64,000 nt of DNA from an uncultured Lachnospiraceae bacterium (GTDB taxonomy: Bacteria > Bacillota > Clostridia > Lachnospirales > Lachnospiraceae): assembly GCA_910584965.1 (NCBI GenBank), contig CAJUDZ010000004.1:113670-177669 (forward strand), read 5' to 3'. The notes beneath the pieces were generated by a model. The model was given only the letters and a program-made list of their open reading frames with translations. It did not search any database and was not told where the DNA came from. The position numbers and the translations under genes are program-made. This document shows, piece after piece, positions 25,200 to 35,505 of the stretch; positions within the stretch are counted from its first letter, which is position 1, and each line of letters opens with the position of its first letter.

Positions 25200-26498
25200 T
25201 CATATGAAATCTTTTTCCGCCACGATTCCTTTCGCCACAAGGCTCTGCAAGGCTTTTAAAATGCCGAGTTTGGCATGGGGCCATGTAAGCCCTCCCTGAA
25301 AATAAACCGCATAAGGCGGCGCAATCGGGCCGTCCGCGCTCAGTTCGATGGAGGAACCGGAAACAAAAGCGCCCGCCGCCATAATAACCTGGGAATCATA
25401 GCCCGGCATGTCCCAGGGTTCCGGCGTCACAAAACTGTCCACGGATGCGGCGGCCTGAATGCCCTGGCAGAAAGCGATGACGCCTTCCGGGCTTCCTAAG
25501 GTAACCGCCTGAATAATATCGTGCCGGCTTTCCGTACTGTTCGGGATGACGGGAAAGCCGAGCCTTTCAAAGAGATTCGCGGCAAAGACCGCGCCCTTTA
25601 ACGCGCTTGCCGTTACCGTCGGGGCCAGGAACAGTCCCTGATAAAAAGAAGGCATAACGCCGAGCGATGCGCCGACTTCCTTGCCAAGTCCCGGAGAAGT
25701 CAGCCTGTATGCGGCATTCTCCACACAATCCCGCCGGCCGGCAATATAACCGCCGATGGGTGCAAGGCCGCCGCCCGGATTCTTGATTAAAGAACCGACC
25801 GTCATATCCGCGCCCACGTCTCCGGGTTCTATCGTTTCGACAAACTCTCCGTAACAGTTATCGACCATACAGATGATATCCGGCCGTATTCCCCTGATAA
25901 ATCGTATCAGTTCCCCGATCTGCGCCGTCGACAGGGTTGGCCTTGTCTGATAGCCTTTGGAACGCTGGATTGTTACCATTTTGGTTTTCTCATTGACCGC
26001 CGCGCGGATAGCCTCGTAATCGAACGTGCCGTCCGGAAGCAGATCGACCTGTTTGTACGTAATTCCGTATTCTTTCAGGGAACCTTTGGATTGCCGGATG
26101 CCGATCACTTCTTCCAGCGTATCGTAGGGCTTCCCGACCGGGGAAAGCAGTTCGTCGCCGGGGCGCAGATTGCTCATGAGCGCCAGCGCCAGGGCATGGG
26201 TTCCGCAAGTAATCTGGGGCCGCACCAGCGCATCCTCCGCATGAAAGATTTTCGCATAAACTTTTTCCAGCGTATCCCTTCCGAGATCATTATAACCATA
26301 ACCCGTCGTTCCCGAAAGACAGGCTTCGCCCACCCTGCATTCCTGCATGGCATGGATAACTTTTAACTGATTATATTCCGCAATTTCATCTATCCGGTCA
26401 AAACGTTCTTTGAGCAAAACGAGTATCTCATTCCCGTAATTTAAAACGGCCTGGGAAATACCCAGTTTCGCATATTGTTCCTTCAACAGTTCTTCCAT
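25200..26498 (-). CDS. Aluminium-resistance / methionine gamma-lyase family PLP enzyme
   Basis: The 432-residue PLP-dependent fold-type I protein (PF06838, YnbB of Bacillus) has the cofactor lysine in VGSLIKNPGGGLAPIGGYI and a cofactor-binding Asp in ICMVDNCYGEFVE. It is named for aluminium resistance and is related to Cys/Met gamma-lyases, but the true substrate is unsettled. It lies six bases after miaA, a common Firmicutes neighbour. Length is typical. Confidence 0.93.
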   Translation of the reverse strand: MEELLKEQYAKLGISQAVLNYGNEILVLLKERFDRIDEIAEYNQLKVIHAMQECRVGEACLSGTTGYGYNDLGRDTLEKVYAKIFHAEDALVRPQITCGTHALALALMSNLRPGDELLSPVGKPYDTLEEVIGIRQSKGSLKEYGITYKQVDLLPDGTFDYEAIRAAVNEKTKMVTIQRSKGYQTRPTLSTAQIGELIRFIRGIRPDIICMVDNCYGEFVETIEPGDVGADMTVGSLIKNPGGGLAPIGGYIAGRRDCVENAAYRLTSPGLGKEVGASLGVMPSFYQGLFLAPTVTASALKGAVFAANLFERLGFPVIPNSTESRHDIIQAVTLGSPEGVIAFCQGIQAAASVDSFVTPEPWDMPGYDSQVIMAAGAFVSGSSIELSADGPIAPPYAVYFQGGLTWPHAKLGILKALQSLVAKGIVAEKDFI

Positions 26499-26504
26499 CT
26501 TGTC

Positions 26505-27500
26505 TTAATCTTCCTTCCATATTCCCTTTTCTTTTAAATGATGCAGCATATACTGCAGAATTGCGGCATCCTCTCCGTTTCCGGACGTCTGCCGGAAATC
26601 CTGTCTTGAAATCCAGGTTACGTCCCTTTCCCGCCGGAACCATGTCAGCTGTCTTTTGGCAAAATGCCTCGTATCCCTTTTAATCCGGTAAACGGCATCT
26701 TCCAGTGTGCACGCGCCTTCAAGATATGCCAGGATTTCTTTATATCCAAGCCCCTGCATGGAAACATGTTTTCCGGTACAGCCCATTTCCACTAACTTCT
26801 GCACTTCTGCCACAAGTCCGACTTCCAGCATGAGATCGACCCGGTTGTCAATTTTCTCATATAACCGCGGCCGCTCGTCGTTCAGCACAAAATAAAGAAA
26901 GTGATAGGGAGAGGCTTTTTCCTGCTGTTCTTCGTTATGTTCCGAAATGGGTTTTCCCGTTTTTTCATAAAATTCAATGGCTCTGACCACCCGTTTGACG
27001 TTGTTGGCGTGAAGAATCTCGCAGGATTTCGGGTCGATGCGGCGGAGTCTTTCAAACAGGGCTTCATTCCCCTGTTCTCGGGCAAACAGCTCCAGTTCAC
27101 GGCGAAGCGCACCGTCCTCTTCCGTTTCCGTGAAATCGATATCGTAAAGAACCGATTGAATATAGAATCCGGTTCCTCCCGTCAGTATCGGAATACGGCC
27201 TTTGGCATAAATTGTCCGCAGGGCTTCTCTGGCAAGAGACTGAAACCTGACGACATGGAACTCTTCGACCGGTTCCAGTATATCGATCAGATAATGGGGA
27301 ATGCCCTGCATTTCATCCCGCGTGATTTTAGCGGACCCGATATCCATATGCCGGTATACCTGCATCGAATCCGCTGAAATAATTTCGCCGCCGATCTCTT
27401 TTGCCAGGGCGACGGACAACGCCGATTTTCCGACGGCCGTCGGCCCTGTCAGGATAATCAGCGGCTTTGCCATCGTCATATTCTGCTCATATTTACTCAT
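26505..27500 (-). CDS. miaA: tRNA dimethylallyltransferase MiaA
   Basis: The 331-residue enzyme puts the dimethylallyl group on A37 of UNN-reading tRNAs. It has the P-loop LTGPTAVGKSALS near residue 17, the substrate Asp in ISADSMQVYRHMDIGSAK, and GGTGFYIQSVLYD. Its ATG shares one base with the mutL TAA (TAATG), so the two are coupled; an internal ATG ten residues in is an alternative start. The next enzyme of the pathway, miaB, is in the same operon. Confidence 0.97.
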   Translation of the reverse strand: MSKYEQNMTMAKPLIILTGPTAVGKSALSVALAKEIGGEIISADSMQVYRHMDIGSAKITRDEMQGIPHYLIDILEPVEEFHVVRFQSLAREALRTIYAKGRIPILTGGTGFYIQSVLYDIDFTETEEDGALRRELELFAREQGNEALFERLRRIDPKSCEILHANNVKRVVRAIEFYEKTGKPISEHNEEQQEKASPYHFLYFVLNDERPRLYEKIDNRVDLMLEVGLVAEVQKLVEMGCTGKHVSMQGLGYKEILAYLEGACTLEDAVYRIKRDTRHFAKRQLTWFRRERDVTWISRQDFRQTSGNGEDAAILQYMLHHLKEKGIWKED

Positions 27501-29374
27501 TATGTGACAATCCTTTTGAATTTCTTTTCCAGTTCATATTTGCTCATGGTAATCATGGTCGGCCGGCCGTGCGGGCACTGATAGGGATTCTGGAGCGAAA
27601 GCAGTTCGTCGATCAGCGCGTCCGCCTCCTGTGCGTTCATGCGGGCATTGCCCTTCACCGCCGCTTTACAGGCCATGGAAGCGATTTTCATGCGGATGCT
27701 CTCCGGTGTTCCCGCAAAAGTTTCTTCCGTCATTTCATCCAGCAGTTCATAAAAAAGGCCCGCTTCCTGATATCCGTACAAGTCCAGCGGAACACCGGAC
27801 AACGCATAATCGTTCCCGCCAAATTCTTCCAGAACGAAACCCAGCGCTTCGAAATCTGCCATATGCTGTAAAAGGCAGGCTTTTTCCCGACCGCTCAGCG
27901 TAACGATAACGGGCGGATTCAGATGCTGGGAAACGATGCTGTGTTCCTGAAACTGTCTGATCAGACGTTCGTATTTCACCTTCTCATGGGCGGCATGCTG
28001 ATCGACGATCATCAGTTTATCCTGATAAGAAATCAGCCAGTAAGTATCGAACAGCTGGCCGATCAGTCTGTAATGTTCTCTTGCGTCTGCGGACAGAAGT
28101 TTTCCGTCAAACAGACCAAGCTGTTCCGGTTTTGGCGCCGGTTCGGTCTTTTTCACTTCGGCACAGGCGCTTTTGGGCTCACCGGCTGTCTCCGTCCGGC
28201 GGTTCGGCGATCCGGTTCGGTAATGGGGTTCCTCCCGGACAAGAGACTGCGTCCGGTTCTCTTTTTCCTGCGCAATCCGCTTTGTCTCAAAAGGTTCCGG
28301 TGCGGCCGGCTCCTGTGTCCGGGACTGCTCCGCCTTTAACGCCGGTTCGGTTTTGGAAGGCCGGTCCAGTGTTATTTCCGGTATCATTTCCTGCTCATGC
28401 AGCCGGTTATATACCATTTCCCGCACCTGTTCATAGAATTCCTGTCCGCCGGCAATGCGGACTTCCATCTTGGTCGGATGGACATTGACGTCGATGCGCT
28501 TCGTATCGATCGTAAAATGCAGCACGCAGAAAGGAAACTTATGCTGCATCAGGTATTCTTTATAGCCGTCTTCCACGGCCTTACCGATCAGACTGCTTTT
28601 GATAAATCTGCCGTTGATATAAAAAAGTTCGTAATTCCGGTTGGAGCGGTTAATAATCGGCCGGCCGAGAAAACCGTCGACGGTAAAACCGTCTCCCCGG
28701 GCCTGAAACGTCTGCAGCTCTTTTACAATATCTTTCCCATAAATGCGATAGATAATCTCTTTTAAGTCGTTGTTGCCGGATGTATGAAAGCGGTTCTGGC
28801 CGTTCATGATGAACTGAAAAGAAACCTGCGGATGGGACAACGCCAGATGTTCCATCAGATCTGCCACATAAGACCCTTCCGTCTGCGGCTGTTTCAAAAA
28901 CTTCTTGCGCGGCAGCGTGTTATAGAAAAGGTTTCTTACCAGAATGGTCGTTCCGTTCGGCGCTCCTACTTCTTCCATCTCCTTTTCCAGACCGCCCTCT
29001 ATCACATAGCGGATACCCGTCAGGTCTTCTTCCACCTTAGAAACCGCCTCCACCATGGACACCGCGGCGATACTCGCAAGCGCTTCTCCTCGAAAACCAA
29101 GACTGACCAAGTCAGTCAGGTCTTCCGCCGTGGAAATCTTACTGGTGGCGTGCCGTAAAAAAGCGTTTCGTATCTGGGACTTCTCGATGCCGCCTCCGTT
29201 ATCCGTTACCCGAATCAAAGAAATACCGCCGTCTTTGATCTCCACCGTAACAGCGTCCGCACCGGAATCGATGGCGTTTTCCACCAGCTCCTTCACCACG
29301 CTGGACGGCCGCTCCACCACCTCGCCCGCCGCGATTTTATCGATTGTCTGATGATCTAACACGTTAATTTTCAT
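27500..29374 (-). CDS. mutL: DNA mismatch repair endonuclease MutL
   Basis: The 624-residue protein has the GHKL ATPase domain (IAAGEVVERPSSVVKELVEN, TDNGGGI, GFRGEALASIA) in the first third, a low-complexity Pro/Glu-rich linker (about 345-430) and a C-terminal domain with the endonuclease motif DQHAAHEKVKYE and the zinc-linked QCPHGRPT. Presence of the DQHA motif means the nicking type of MutL, as expected in a bacterium without MutH. It is between mutS and miaA. Confidence 0.97.
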   Translation of the reverse strand: MKINVLDHQTIDKIAAGEVVERPSSVVKELVENAIDSGADAVTVEIKDGGISLIRVTDNGGGIEKSQIRNAFLRHATSKISTAEDLTDLVSLGFRGEALASIAAVSMVEAVSKVEEDLTGIRYVIEGGLEKEMEEVGAPNGTTILVRNLFYNTLPRKKFLKQPQTEGSYVADLMEHLALSHPQVSFQFIMNGQNRFHTSGNNDLKEIIYRIYGKDIVKELQTFQARGDGFTVDGFLGRPIINRSNRNYELFYINGRFIKSSLIGKAVEDGYKEYLMQHKFPFCVLHFTIDTKRIDVNVHPTKMEVRIAGGQEFYEQVREMVYNRLHEQEMIPEITLDRPSKTEPALKAEQSRTQEPAAPEPFETKRIAQEKENRTQSLVREEPHYRTGSPNRRTETAGEPKSACAEVKKTEPAPKPEQLGLFDGKLLSADAREHYRLIGQLFDTYWLISYQDKLMIVDQHAAHEKVKYERLIRQFQEHSIVSQHLNPPVIVTLSGREKACLLQHMADFEALGFVLEEFGGNDYALSGVPLDLYGYQEAGLFYELLDEMTEETFAGTPESIRMKIASMACKAAVKGNARMNAQEADALIDELLSLQNPYQCPHGRPTMITMSKYELEKKFKRIVT

Positions 29375-29401
29375 CTTCTGCCGTTCCTCTGCTTTTTATC
29401 T

Positions 29402-32083
29402 TCACACCTGCCATCTGTTTTTTAACTTATTCTGCAGCCGGTACAGCACATTCAGCGCATCCACCGGCGTCAGAGTCGTAATATCGAGCTCCGTGAGCTC
29501 GCGGACGACATCTTCGTCTTTTACCGTGTCGAACAGGGATATCTGTTCCAGATCGACTTCGTCATATTTGACGGGTTTCTTTTTCTCGTTTTTAATATTG
29601 ATTTCAATATTCTGGACTTTTTCCGTAATGTCATTGTCGCTTAGCTGTTCAACAATTTCCTTTGCCCTGTCGATGACCATATCCGGTACGCCGGCCAGCT
29701 TGGCTACCTGGATGCCGTAGCTTTTATCCGCGCCGCCTTTGATGATCTTACGCAGAAAAACGATATCGTCACCCTTTTCCTTTACGGCGATACAGTAATT
29801 GTTTACGTTGTCCATCTTCCCTTCCAGCTCCGTCAGCTCATGATAGTGCGTGGCAAAAAGCGTCTTGGCGCCGAGAAGTTTCCGGTTGCTGATATGTTCG
29901 ATAACTGCCCAGGCAATGCTCAGCCCGTCAAAAGTGGACGTGCCGCGCCCGATTTCGTCGAGAACGAGTAAACTGTCCGCCGTCGCATTCCGCAGAATGT
30001 TTGCGACTTCATTCATTTCCACCATAAAGGTAGACTGGCCGCTGGCCAGATCGTCCGAGGCTCCGACTCTCGTAAAAATCCGGTCAACAACGCCGATATC
30101 CGCTTTTTTGGCCGGAACAAAGGAGCCAAGCTGCGCCAGCAGAACGATCAGTGCCGTCTGCCGCATATAAGTCGATTTCCCGGCCATATTTGGGCCCGTA
30201 ATCACCGCGATACAGTGCTTTTTGTTATCCAGAAAGGTATCGTTTGAGATGAACATATCGTTCGGTATCATCTGTTCTACGACAGGATGCCGGCCCTCCT
30301 TGATATCGATGATGCCTTTTTCATTGAGGGACGGGCGGACATAGTGGTTCCGCTCAGCCACATAAGAAAGAGACGTGCAGACATCCAGCCTGGCGATCGC
30401 CCGGGCCGTCCGCTGAATCCGCTCGATCTGCCCCGCAATAGTCTCCCGGATTTCACAAAACACGTCATATTCCAGCGAATACAGTTTATCCGCCGCGTTT
30501 AAAATCGTATCTTCCAGCTCTTTTAAACGGGGCGTTGTGTAGCGTTCCGCATTGGCAAGGGTCTGTTTCCTGATATAGTCTTCCGGAACCAGATCTTTAT
30601 AGGAATTGGTTACTTCAAAATAGTAACCGAATACCTTGTTGTATTTGATGCGCAGGTTTTTGATGCCGGTGCGCTCTTTGTCCTCGTTCTCCAGCGCGGC
30701 AAGCCAGTTTTTGCCTTCCGTTTTTGCTTTCCGCAGTTCATCGATCGATTCGTGAAATCCTTCCCTGATCAGACCGCCTTCCTTTACCGCAATCGGCGGA
30801 TCATCGATGATTGCATCGTCGATCAGATGAAAAAGATCGGAAAGATCGTCCATTTCATTCTGAATTTTTGCGAGAAAAGCCGACGAGGTATCCCGTAACA
30901 CCGTTTTCATGGAAGGCAGCATTTCCAAAGAACTGCGAAACGCGATCAGATCGCGCGGATTGGCGGTCCGGTAGCTGACTTTTCCAAGAAGCCTTTCCAG
31001 ATCGTATACCGGATTTAAATATTCCCGCAGTTCATCCCGCAGCATGCTATGGCTGCATAGTTCTTCTACCGCATCCAGCCTTTCCTCAATCTCTTCTTTA
31101 TCGATCAAAGGCTGTTCAATGTATTTGCGGAGCAGACGGCCGCCCATCGCTGTCTTTGTACGGTCCAGCACGCCGAGCAGAGAACCCTTTTTCTGTTTTT
31201 CCCGCAGCGTTTCTATTAATTCCAGATTCCGTCTCGTTGCGCCGTCGAGCAGCATGTATCTGTTGGTCAGATAGGGGTACAGATGTGTAAAATGCTCCAG
31301 AGACGTCATCTGCGTTTCGTATAAATACTGCAACAGTGCGCCCGCGGCAATCAGCCCGCTCGGAAATTCTTCGATGCCGAGACCGGACAGGGCGGACACA
31401 TGAAAATGCTTCAACAGGCTTTTCCGGCAGATTTCTTCATCAAAATAGTGGCTGGCAAGCGAATAGACCGTCACACCGAGACGATTCTTCATCTCTTCCA
31501 GGGGAAAACCGCTGACATAGAAGGCTTCATTGCAGATAATTTCAGAAGGCGCATATTTATTGATCTCGTCCTGTAATTTCCGGATATCTTCCACTTCCGT
31601 CAGATAATAGTCCCCGGTAGTGACATCGGCGGCAGAAATACCGATTTTCCCCGGAAAATAAGAGATACACAGAAGATAGTTGTTTCTGGAGTCATCCATC
31701 GGAAGATTCATGTTGGTGCCCGGCGTGACAATTCTTGTCACTTCCCGCTTTACGAGTCCTTTGGCTTCCTTCGGATCTTCCACCTGTTCACAGATTGCGA
31801 CCTTATACCCTTTCGATACAAGTTTTGTCAGATACCCGTCCACCGCATGATAGGGAACGCCGCACATCGGCGCCCGCTCTTCCAGCCCGCAGCTTTTTCC
31901 TGTGAGCGTAATCTCCAGTTCTCTGGAAGCCGTTTCCGCATCTTCAAAAAACATCTCATAAAAATCGCCCAACCGATAAAAAAGAATACAATCGGGGTAT
32001 TCTTTTTTGGTTTCCATATATTTTTGCATCATGGGAGTCATCTCAGCCATGTTTGTAACCGTGCCTTTCAGTATATTCATCAT
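29402..32083 (-). CDS. mutS: DNA mismatch recognition protein MutS
   Basis: The 893-residue ATPase binds mismatches. The N-terminal domain has the mismatch-reading FYRLGDFYEMF (Phe-x-Glu motif), and the C-terminal ATPase has GPNMAGKSTYMRQ, the Walker B VLDEIGRGTSTFDG and ATHYHEL. I chose ATG 32083 because it overlaps the miaB TGA (ATGA); a start ten codons further in (MAEMTPMMQ) is closer to the usual N-terminus and also possible. The order miaB-mutS-mutL-miaA is a common clostridial operon. Confidence 0.97.
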   Translation of the reverse strand: MMNILKGTVTNMAEMTPMMQKYMETKKEYPDCILFYRLGDFYEMFFEDAETASRELEITLTGKSCGLEERAPMCGVPYHAVDGYLTKLVSKGYKVAICEQVEDPKEAKGLVKREVTRIVTPGTNMNLPMDDSRNNYLLCISYFPGKIGISAADVTTGDYYLTEVEDIRKLQDEINKYAPSEIICNEAFYVSGFPLEEMKNRLGVTVYSLASHYFDEEICRKSLLKHFHVSALSGLGIEEFPSGLIAAGALLQYLYETQMTSLEHFTHLYPYLTNRYMLLDGATRRNLELIETLREKQKKGSLLGVLDRTKTAMGGRLLRKYIEQPLIDKEEIEERLDAVEELCSHSMLRDELREYLNPVYDLERLLGKVSYRTANPRDLIAFRSSLEMLPSMKTVLRDTSSAFLAKIQNEMDDLSDLFHLIDDAIIDDPPIAVKEGGLIREGFHESIDELRKAKTEGKNWLAALENEDKERTGIKNLRIKYNKVFGYYFEVTNSYKDLVPEDYIRKQTLANAERYTTPRLKELEDTILNAADKLYSLEYDVFCEIRETIAGQIERIQRTARAIARLDVCTSLSYVAERNHYVRPSLNEKGIIDIKEGRHPVVEQMIPNDMFISNDTFLDNKKHCIAVITGPNMAGKSTYMRQTALIVLLAQLGSFVPAKKADIGVVDRIFTRVGASDDLASGQSTFMVEMNEVANILRNATADSLLVLDEIGRGTSTFDGLSIAWAVIEHISNRKLLGAKTLFATHYHELTELEGKMDNVNNYCIAVKEKGDDIVFLRKIIKGGADKSYGIQVAKLAGVPDMVIDRAKEIVEQLSDNDITEKVQNIEINIKNEKKKPVKYDEVDLEQISLFDTVKDEDVVRELTELDITTLTPVDALNVLYRLQNKLKNRWQV

Positions 32084-33555
32084 TTGCGTTGTCCGGTATA
32101 GTAGAAGCCATGACATTCGTCCAGCGAAACCATCATCAGTTTTCCGATATCAGAAGCGTCTCCCGGAAAATGCACAAGCATATTGTTGGAAAGCCGCCCT
32201 GTCACAAGGGAAGCATCCTGTTCGTTGATTTCTTCCACGAGGGCTTCCATCACTTTTCCCTGTAATAACAACGCCCGTTCTTTCGCCGTATCCTGTACAA
32301 CTTTCAACAGTTTATCGAACGCGGGACGGACTACTTCTTCCGGCACCTGATTTTCCATCGCTGCCGCCGGCGTCCCGGTTCTTTTGGAATAAATAAAAGT
32401 AAAGGCGTTATCAAAGGCCGCCTGTTTTACAACATCGATCGTTTCATCCACATCTTCCATCGTTTCGCCGGGAAATCCGACAATGATATCCGTTGTAATC
32501 GCAATATCCGGTACGGCCTCCCTGATCTTGCGCACAAGCGTCAGATATTGTTCCTTCGTATAGCGTCTGTTCATTTTATGTAAAATACGGTCAGAGCCCG
32601 ACTGCAGCGGAAGATGCAGATGATGACAGATTTTGGAAGACTCTTTCATGACCTGAATCAGTTCGTCCGAAAGGTCTTTCGGATGAGAAGTCATAAAACG
32701 TATCCGCCGAATGCCGTCGATCCGTTCGACTTCCCGCAAAAGCTGTGCGAATGTAAACGGAACGGACAGATTTTTTCCGTAAGAATTGACATTCTGGCCT
32801 AACAGCATAATTTCCACAACACCGTCTGCCGCAAGACGTTCAATTTCCCGTAAAATTTCCCTGGGTTCTCTGCTCCGCTCCCGTCCTCTGACATAGGGAA
32901 CGATGCAATAACTGCAGAAATTATTACATCCGAACATAATATTAATGCCGGATTTGTAAGAATATTTTCTGCTGACCGGCAAATCTTCCACGATGCGGTC
33001 CGTTTCCTGCCAGATATCGATCACCATCGGGCTTCCTCCGGCTTTTTTCCGGTCTTCTTTGGACAGTCCTTCCACAGAGGCGTTTTCAAACATCGTTACA
33101 AAAAGCTGTGCAAACTTATAAAGATTATGAGTCCCAAAAATCAGATCAACAAAACGGTAGCTTTTCTTTATTTTTTCGATTACCGCATCTTCCTGCATCA
33201 TACAGCCGCAAAGTGCAATTTTCAGATGCGGTTTCTTTTTCTTCATGCTGTTCAGATAGCCAAGCCTTCCAAATACCCGCTGATTGGCATTATCTCTTAC
33301 CGTACAGGTATTGTAAATGACAAAATCCGCATCTTCTTCCGAGTCGGTCAGCCGATATCCTGTCTGTTCCAGAATGCCCGCGAGTTTCTCGGAATCCCTG
33401 GCGTTCATCTGACAGCCGAAAGTAATAACCGATGCAAAGAGCGGCCGGCCAAGCCGTTCGCTCTCTGTTTTAACATATTTTTTTGCTTTTTCTATGTAAT
33501 CGTATTGCAGCTTTGCCTCGTCGTCACAAGGCAGATCCGTTTTTCTCATATCCAT
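32080..33555 (-). CDS. miaB: tRNA methylthiotransferase MiaB
   Basis: The 491-residue radical-SAM enzyme adds the 2-methylthio group to i6A37 of tRNA. It has an N-terminal MTTase domain with three cysteines (TFGCQMNARDSE, YNTCTVRD, LCGCMMQED), the radical-SAM CxxxCxxC in FGCNNFCSYCIVPYVRG, and a C-terminal TRAM domain (ALLLQGKVMEALVEE). It is the first gene of the mismatch-repair operon and supplies the enzyme after MiaA. Confidence 0.97.
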   Translation of the reverse strand: MDMRKTDLPCDDEAKLQYDYIEKAKKYVKTESERLGRPLFASVITFGCQMNARDSEKLAGILEQTGYRLTDSEEDADFVIYNTCTVRDNANQRVFGRLGYLNSMKKKKPHLKIALCGCMMQEDAVIEKIKKSYRFVDLIFGTHNLYKFAQLFVTMFENASVEGLSKEDRKKAGGSPMVIDIWQETDRIVEDLPVSRKYSYKSGINIMFGCNNFCSYCIVPYVRGRERSREPREILREIERLAADGVVEIMLLGQNVNSYGKNLSVPFTFAQLLREVERIDGIRRIRFMTSHPKDLSDELIQVMKESSKICHHLHLPLQSGSDRILHKMNRRYTKEQYLTLVRKIREAVPDIAITTDIIVGFPGETMEDVDETIDVVKQAAFDNAFTFIYSKRTGTPAAAMENQVPEEVVRPAFDKLLKVVQDTAKERALLLQGKVMEALVEEINEQDASLVTGRLSNNMLVHFPGDASDIGKLMMVSLDECHGFYYTGQRK

Positions 33556-33606
33556 CTTATCAATTCCATTCCGTTTTCGTCCGCTTTCTGTTATCCGGCT
33601 CAGCTG

Positions 33607-35301
33607 TTATATCTGAAAATGATCCATAATTCCCACAAGCGTTTCTACCTGTGCTTTCTGTTCTTCGCTGACAGCCGCAGTCTCCTCAGAAGTTGCGGAG
33701 TTATTATTGACCGCGGAAGAAACTTCCGCAATGTTTGTATTCAGCCCCTGCATATTGACCACATCCTGCTCGAGCATATCCGTGATCTGGCTGATTTTTT
33801 CCGTTGCAACTCTGGCATCCGTCATTACCTGCTGCATATTCTCCGCCGCTTCATCCGCAATGAGAATACTTCTGTCCATAGCAGTAACCGTCGTTTCTAT
33901 CAGTTCGGTCGTTTTTCTCGCCGCTTTGGCAGATTCATCCGCCAGGTTTTTCACCTGATCGGCCACAACCGCAAATCCTTTTCCTGCTTCACCTGCTCTT
34001 GCCGCTTCGATGGCCGCATTTAACGATAAAAGATTCGTCTGGGAAGCAATGCTTTCTATCGTTCCGATAATCGTGCCGATTTCTTCGGAACATTTGCTGA
34101 TTTCCTGGATGGACGCCTTTAATTCATCCATCTTCTGATTTCCAAGCTGGAGCGTCATGCCGGCCGTGGAAGCGAGTTTGGCCGATTCCTCTGCCGCTCT
34201 GCTGTTCTGTTCCATGCTTTTGGTCATACCGTCCAGCGTGGAAGCGAGTTCACTTACCTGAACGGCCTGTTCCGTACAGCTTTCCGCCAGATCTTCCGCC
34301 GCACAGGCCAGCTGATCGGATCCCGTATCAATCTGGATGGAAACGGAACGGATTGTAGCAAGTGTTTCTCTCATCTTCTCCGCAATCTGTAAAAAGGATT
34401 CTTTGATCTGTACAAATTCACCGACATATTCCTGGCAGATTGTTACATTATAATTGCCATTTCCCATCTGTGCAAGAATTTCCGTAATTTCGCTGATCAT
34501 GGCGAGCAGATTCTGTTTCATGAACGAAATTGCGGAAACCATTTTCCCGACTTCGCTTTCGTTCTCCTCTAAATCCAGTTCCGTGTGGAAATTACCTTCC
34601 GCCAGCACCACCATCTGATCGGATACCTTAATAATCGGCGCAAGAAGCTCTTTCTCCGCAAATTTGATGGTTCTGACCAACTGTATTACAACATAAGCAA
34701 AGGATGCTGCAAACAGAAATTCAAAAATAAGCTGCAGAATTTTCAGGACATTCTGCTGTTGCTCTTTCCGTTCCAGAATGCGGGAAATCGTATCATCCGT
34801 CTGGCTGTTAATTTTCATAACAGTCTCTTCATACTCCGGACTGAAGACATAAGCCTGCGCCGTTTCCAGATCATTATTCTTCACACATTCCATGGCAGCC
34901 TCTTCCAATGGCACCAGATTTTGCGACATGGAGGCGATTTCGTTCAGGCTTGCCCACTCTTCCTCTGTAATATCACAAGATTTCAGCGTCTCAACGGCCT
35001 TCTCCCGGTTCTTATCTTCGTTTAACTCCCGTATGTAGGCGTCAGCGTATTCCTGGCTGCCTGTAACGGCGTAGGACTGCACATCATAAGTCAGTGTTTT
35101 GGAGCCGATCCGATATTGGTTTAAAGCTACCGTAGCATTGATCTGCGCAGTAAATAATCTGGACATGGCGAGATTAAATATAATAAATCCGAGCAGCAGC
35201 ACAATGCCTGTTCCAACCGCAATATATGCCTGATGCACAAGCTGTTTTAATCTTGCTGACTGACTGTCCTTTCCCGACACACCGCCTTTTTCTTTCCTCA
35301 T
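33607..35301 (-). CDS. Methyl-accepting chemotaxis protein
   Basis: The 564-residue receptor has two membrane helices (about 25-50 and 185-210) flanking a helical extracytoplasmic sensor region, a HAMP-like segment, and a cytoplasmic signalling domain with the hairpin-tip motif NLLSLNAAIEAARAGEAGKGFAVVA in two overlapping parts (near 430-455). The sensor looks like a four-helix bundle (CHASE3-like), so its ligand cannot be guessed. No other chemotaxis genes are in the window. The leader upstream holds a promoter and a likely attenuator. Confidence 0.93.
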   Translation of the reverse strand: MRKEKGGVSGKDSQSARLKQLVHQAYIAVGTGIVLLLGFIIFNLAMSRLFTAQINATVALNQYRIGSKTLTYDVQSYAVTGSQEYADAYIRELNEDKNREKAVETLKSCDITEEEWASLNEIASMSQNLVPLEEAAMECVKNNDLETAQAYVFSPEYEETVMKINSQTDDTISRILERKEQQQNVLKILQLIFEFLFAASFAYVVIQLVRTIKFAEKELLAPIIKVSDQMVVLAEGNFHTELDLEENESEVGKMVSAISFMKQNLLAMISEITEILAQMGNGNYNVTICQEYVGEFVQIKESFLQIAEKMRETLATIRSVSIQIDTGSDQLACAAEDLAESCTEQAVQVSELASTLDGMTKSMEQNSRAAEESAKLASTAGMTLQLGNQKMDELKASIQEISKCSEEIGTIIGTIESIASQTNLLSLNAAIEAARAGEAGKGFAVVADQVKNLADESAKAARKTTELIETTVTAMDRSILIADEAAENMQQVMTDARVATEKISQITDMLEQDVVNMQGLNTNIAEVSSAVNNNSATSEETAAVSEEQKAQVETLVGIMDHFQI

Positions 35302-35409
35302 AACATAATCCGCCTTTCTGCGAAGAACACTTCTAATCCGCTAAATAATTATGTCTTCTGTGGCTCCGCCTTTCTGAGAACTGCCCCCGCAGTTCCGGTT
35401 TCCTGCTGC

Positions 35410-35438
35410 AAAAATCCCCACCAAACTAATGGTGGGGA
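35410..35438 (-). terminator. Premature terminator in the chemoreceptor leader
   Basis: A perfect 9-bp stem TCCCCACCA/TGGTGGGGA with a six-base loop is followed on the minus strand by TTTTT, about 110 bases before the chemoreceptor start and about 60 after the promoter's expected start site. Confidence 0.85.
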
Positions 35439-35439
35439 T

Positions 35440-35500
35440 AAAATCTTCGTGGAATCCTTTATAGCTCGCACCACCGACTGGCGAGAATGTTTCATTTATA
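35440..35500 (-). ncRNA. Putative riboswitch-like or small RNA leader
   Basis: Between promoter and terminator the minus-strand RNA forms CTCGC/GCGAG around a loop carrying GGTGGTG (35475-35469). That loop can pair with the terminator's 5' arm (CACCAT), so two exclusive folds are possible. No riboswitch class I know matches. It may instead be an independent small RNA of about 90 bases. Confidence 0.45.
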
Positions 35501-35505
35501 TAAAT

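Noticed and set aside
24960..25299. Short frames on both strands reading across the inverted repeat
   Set aside because: Their shared peptide is produced by the palindrome itself, and neither has a ribosome-binding site.
34585..35025. Plus-strand frame opposite the chemoreceptor
   Set aside because: It is antisense to an intact MCP gene with clear domains and has no ribosome-binding site or homology I recognise.
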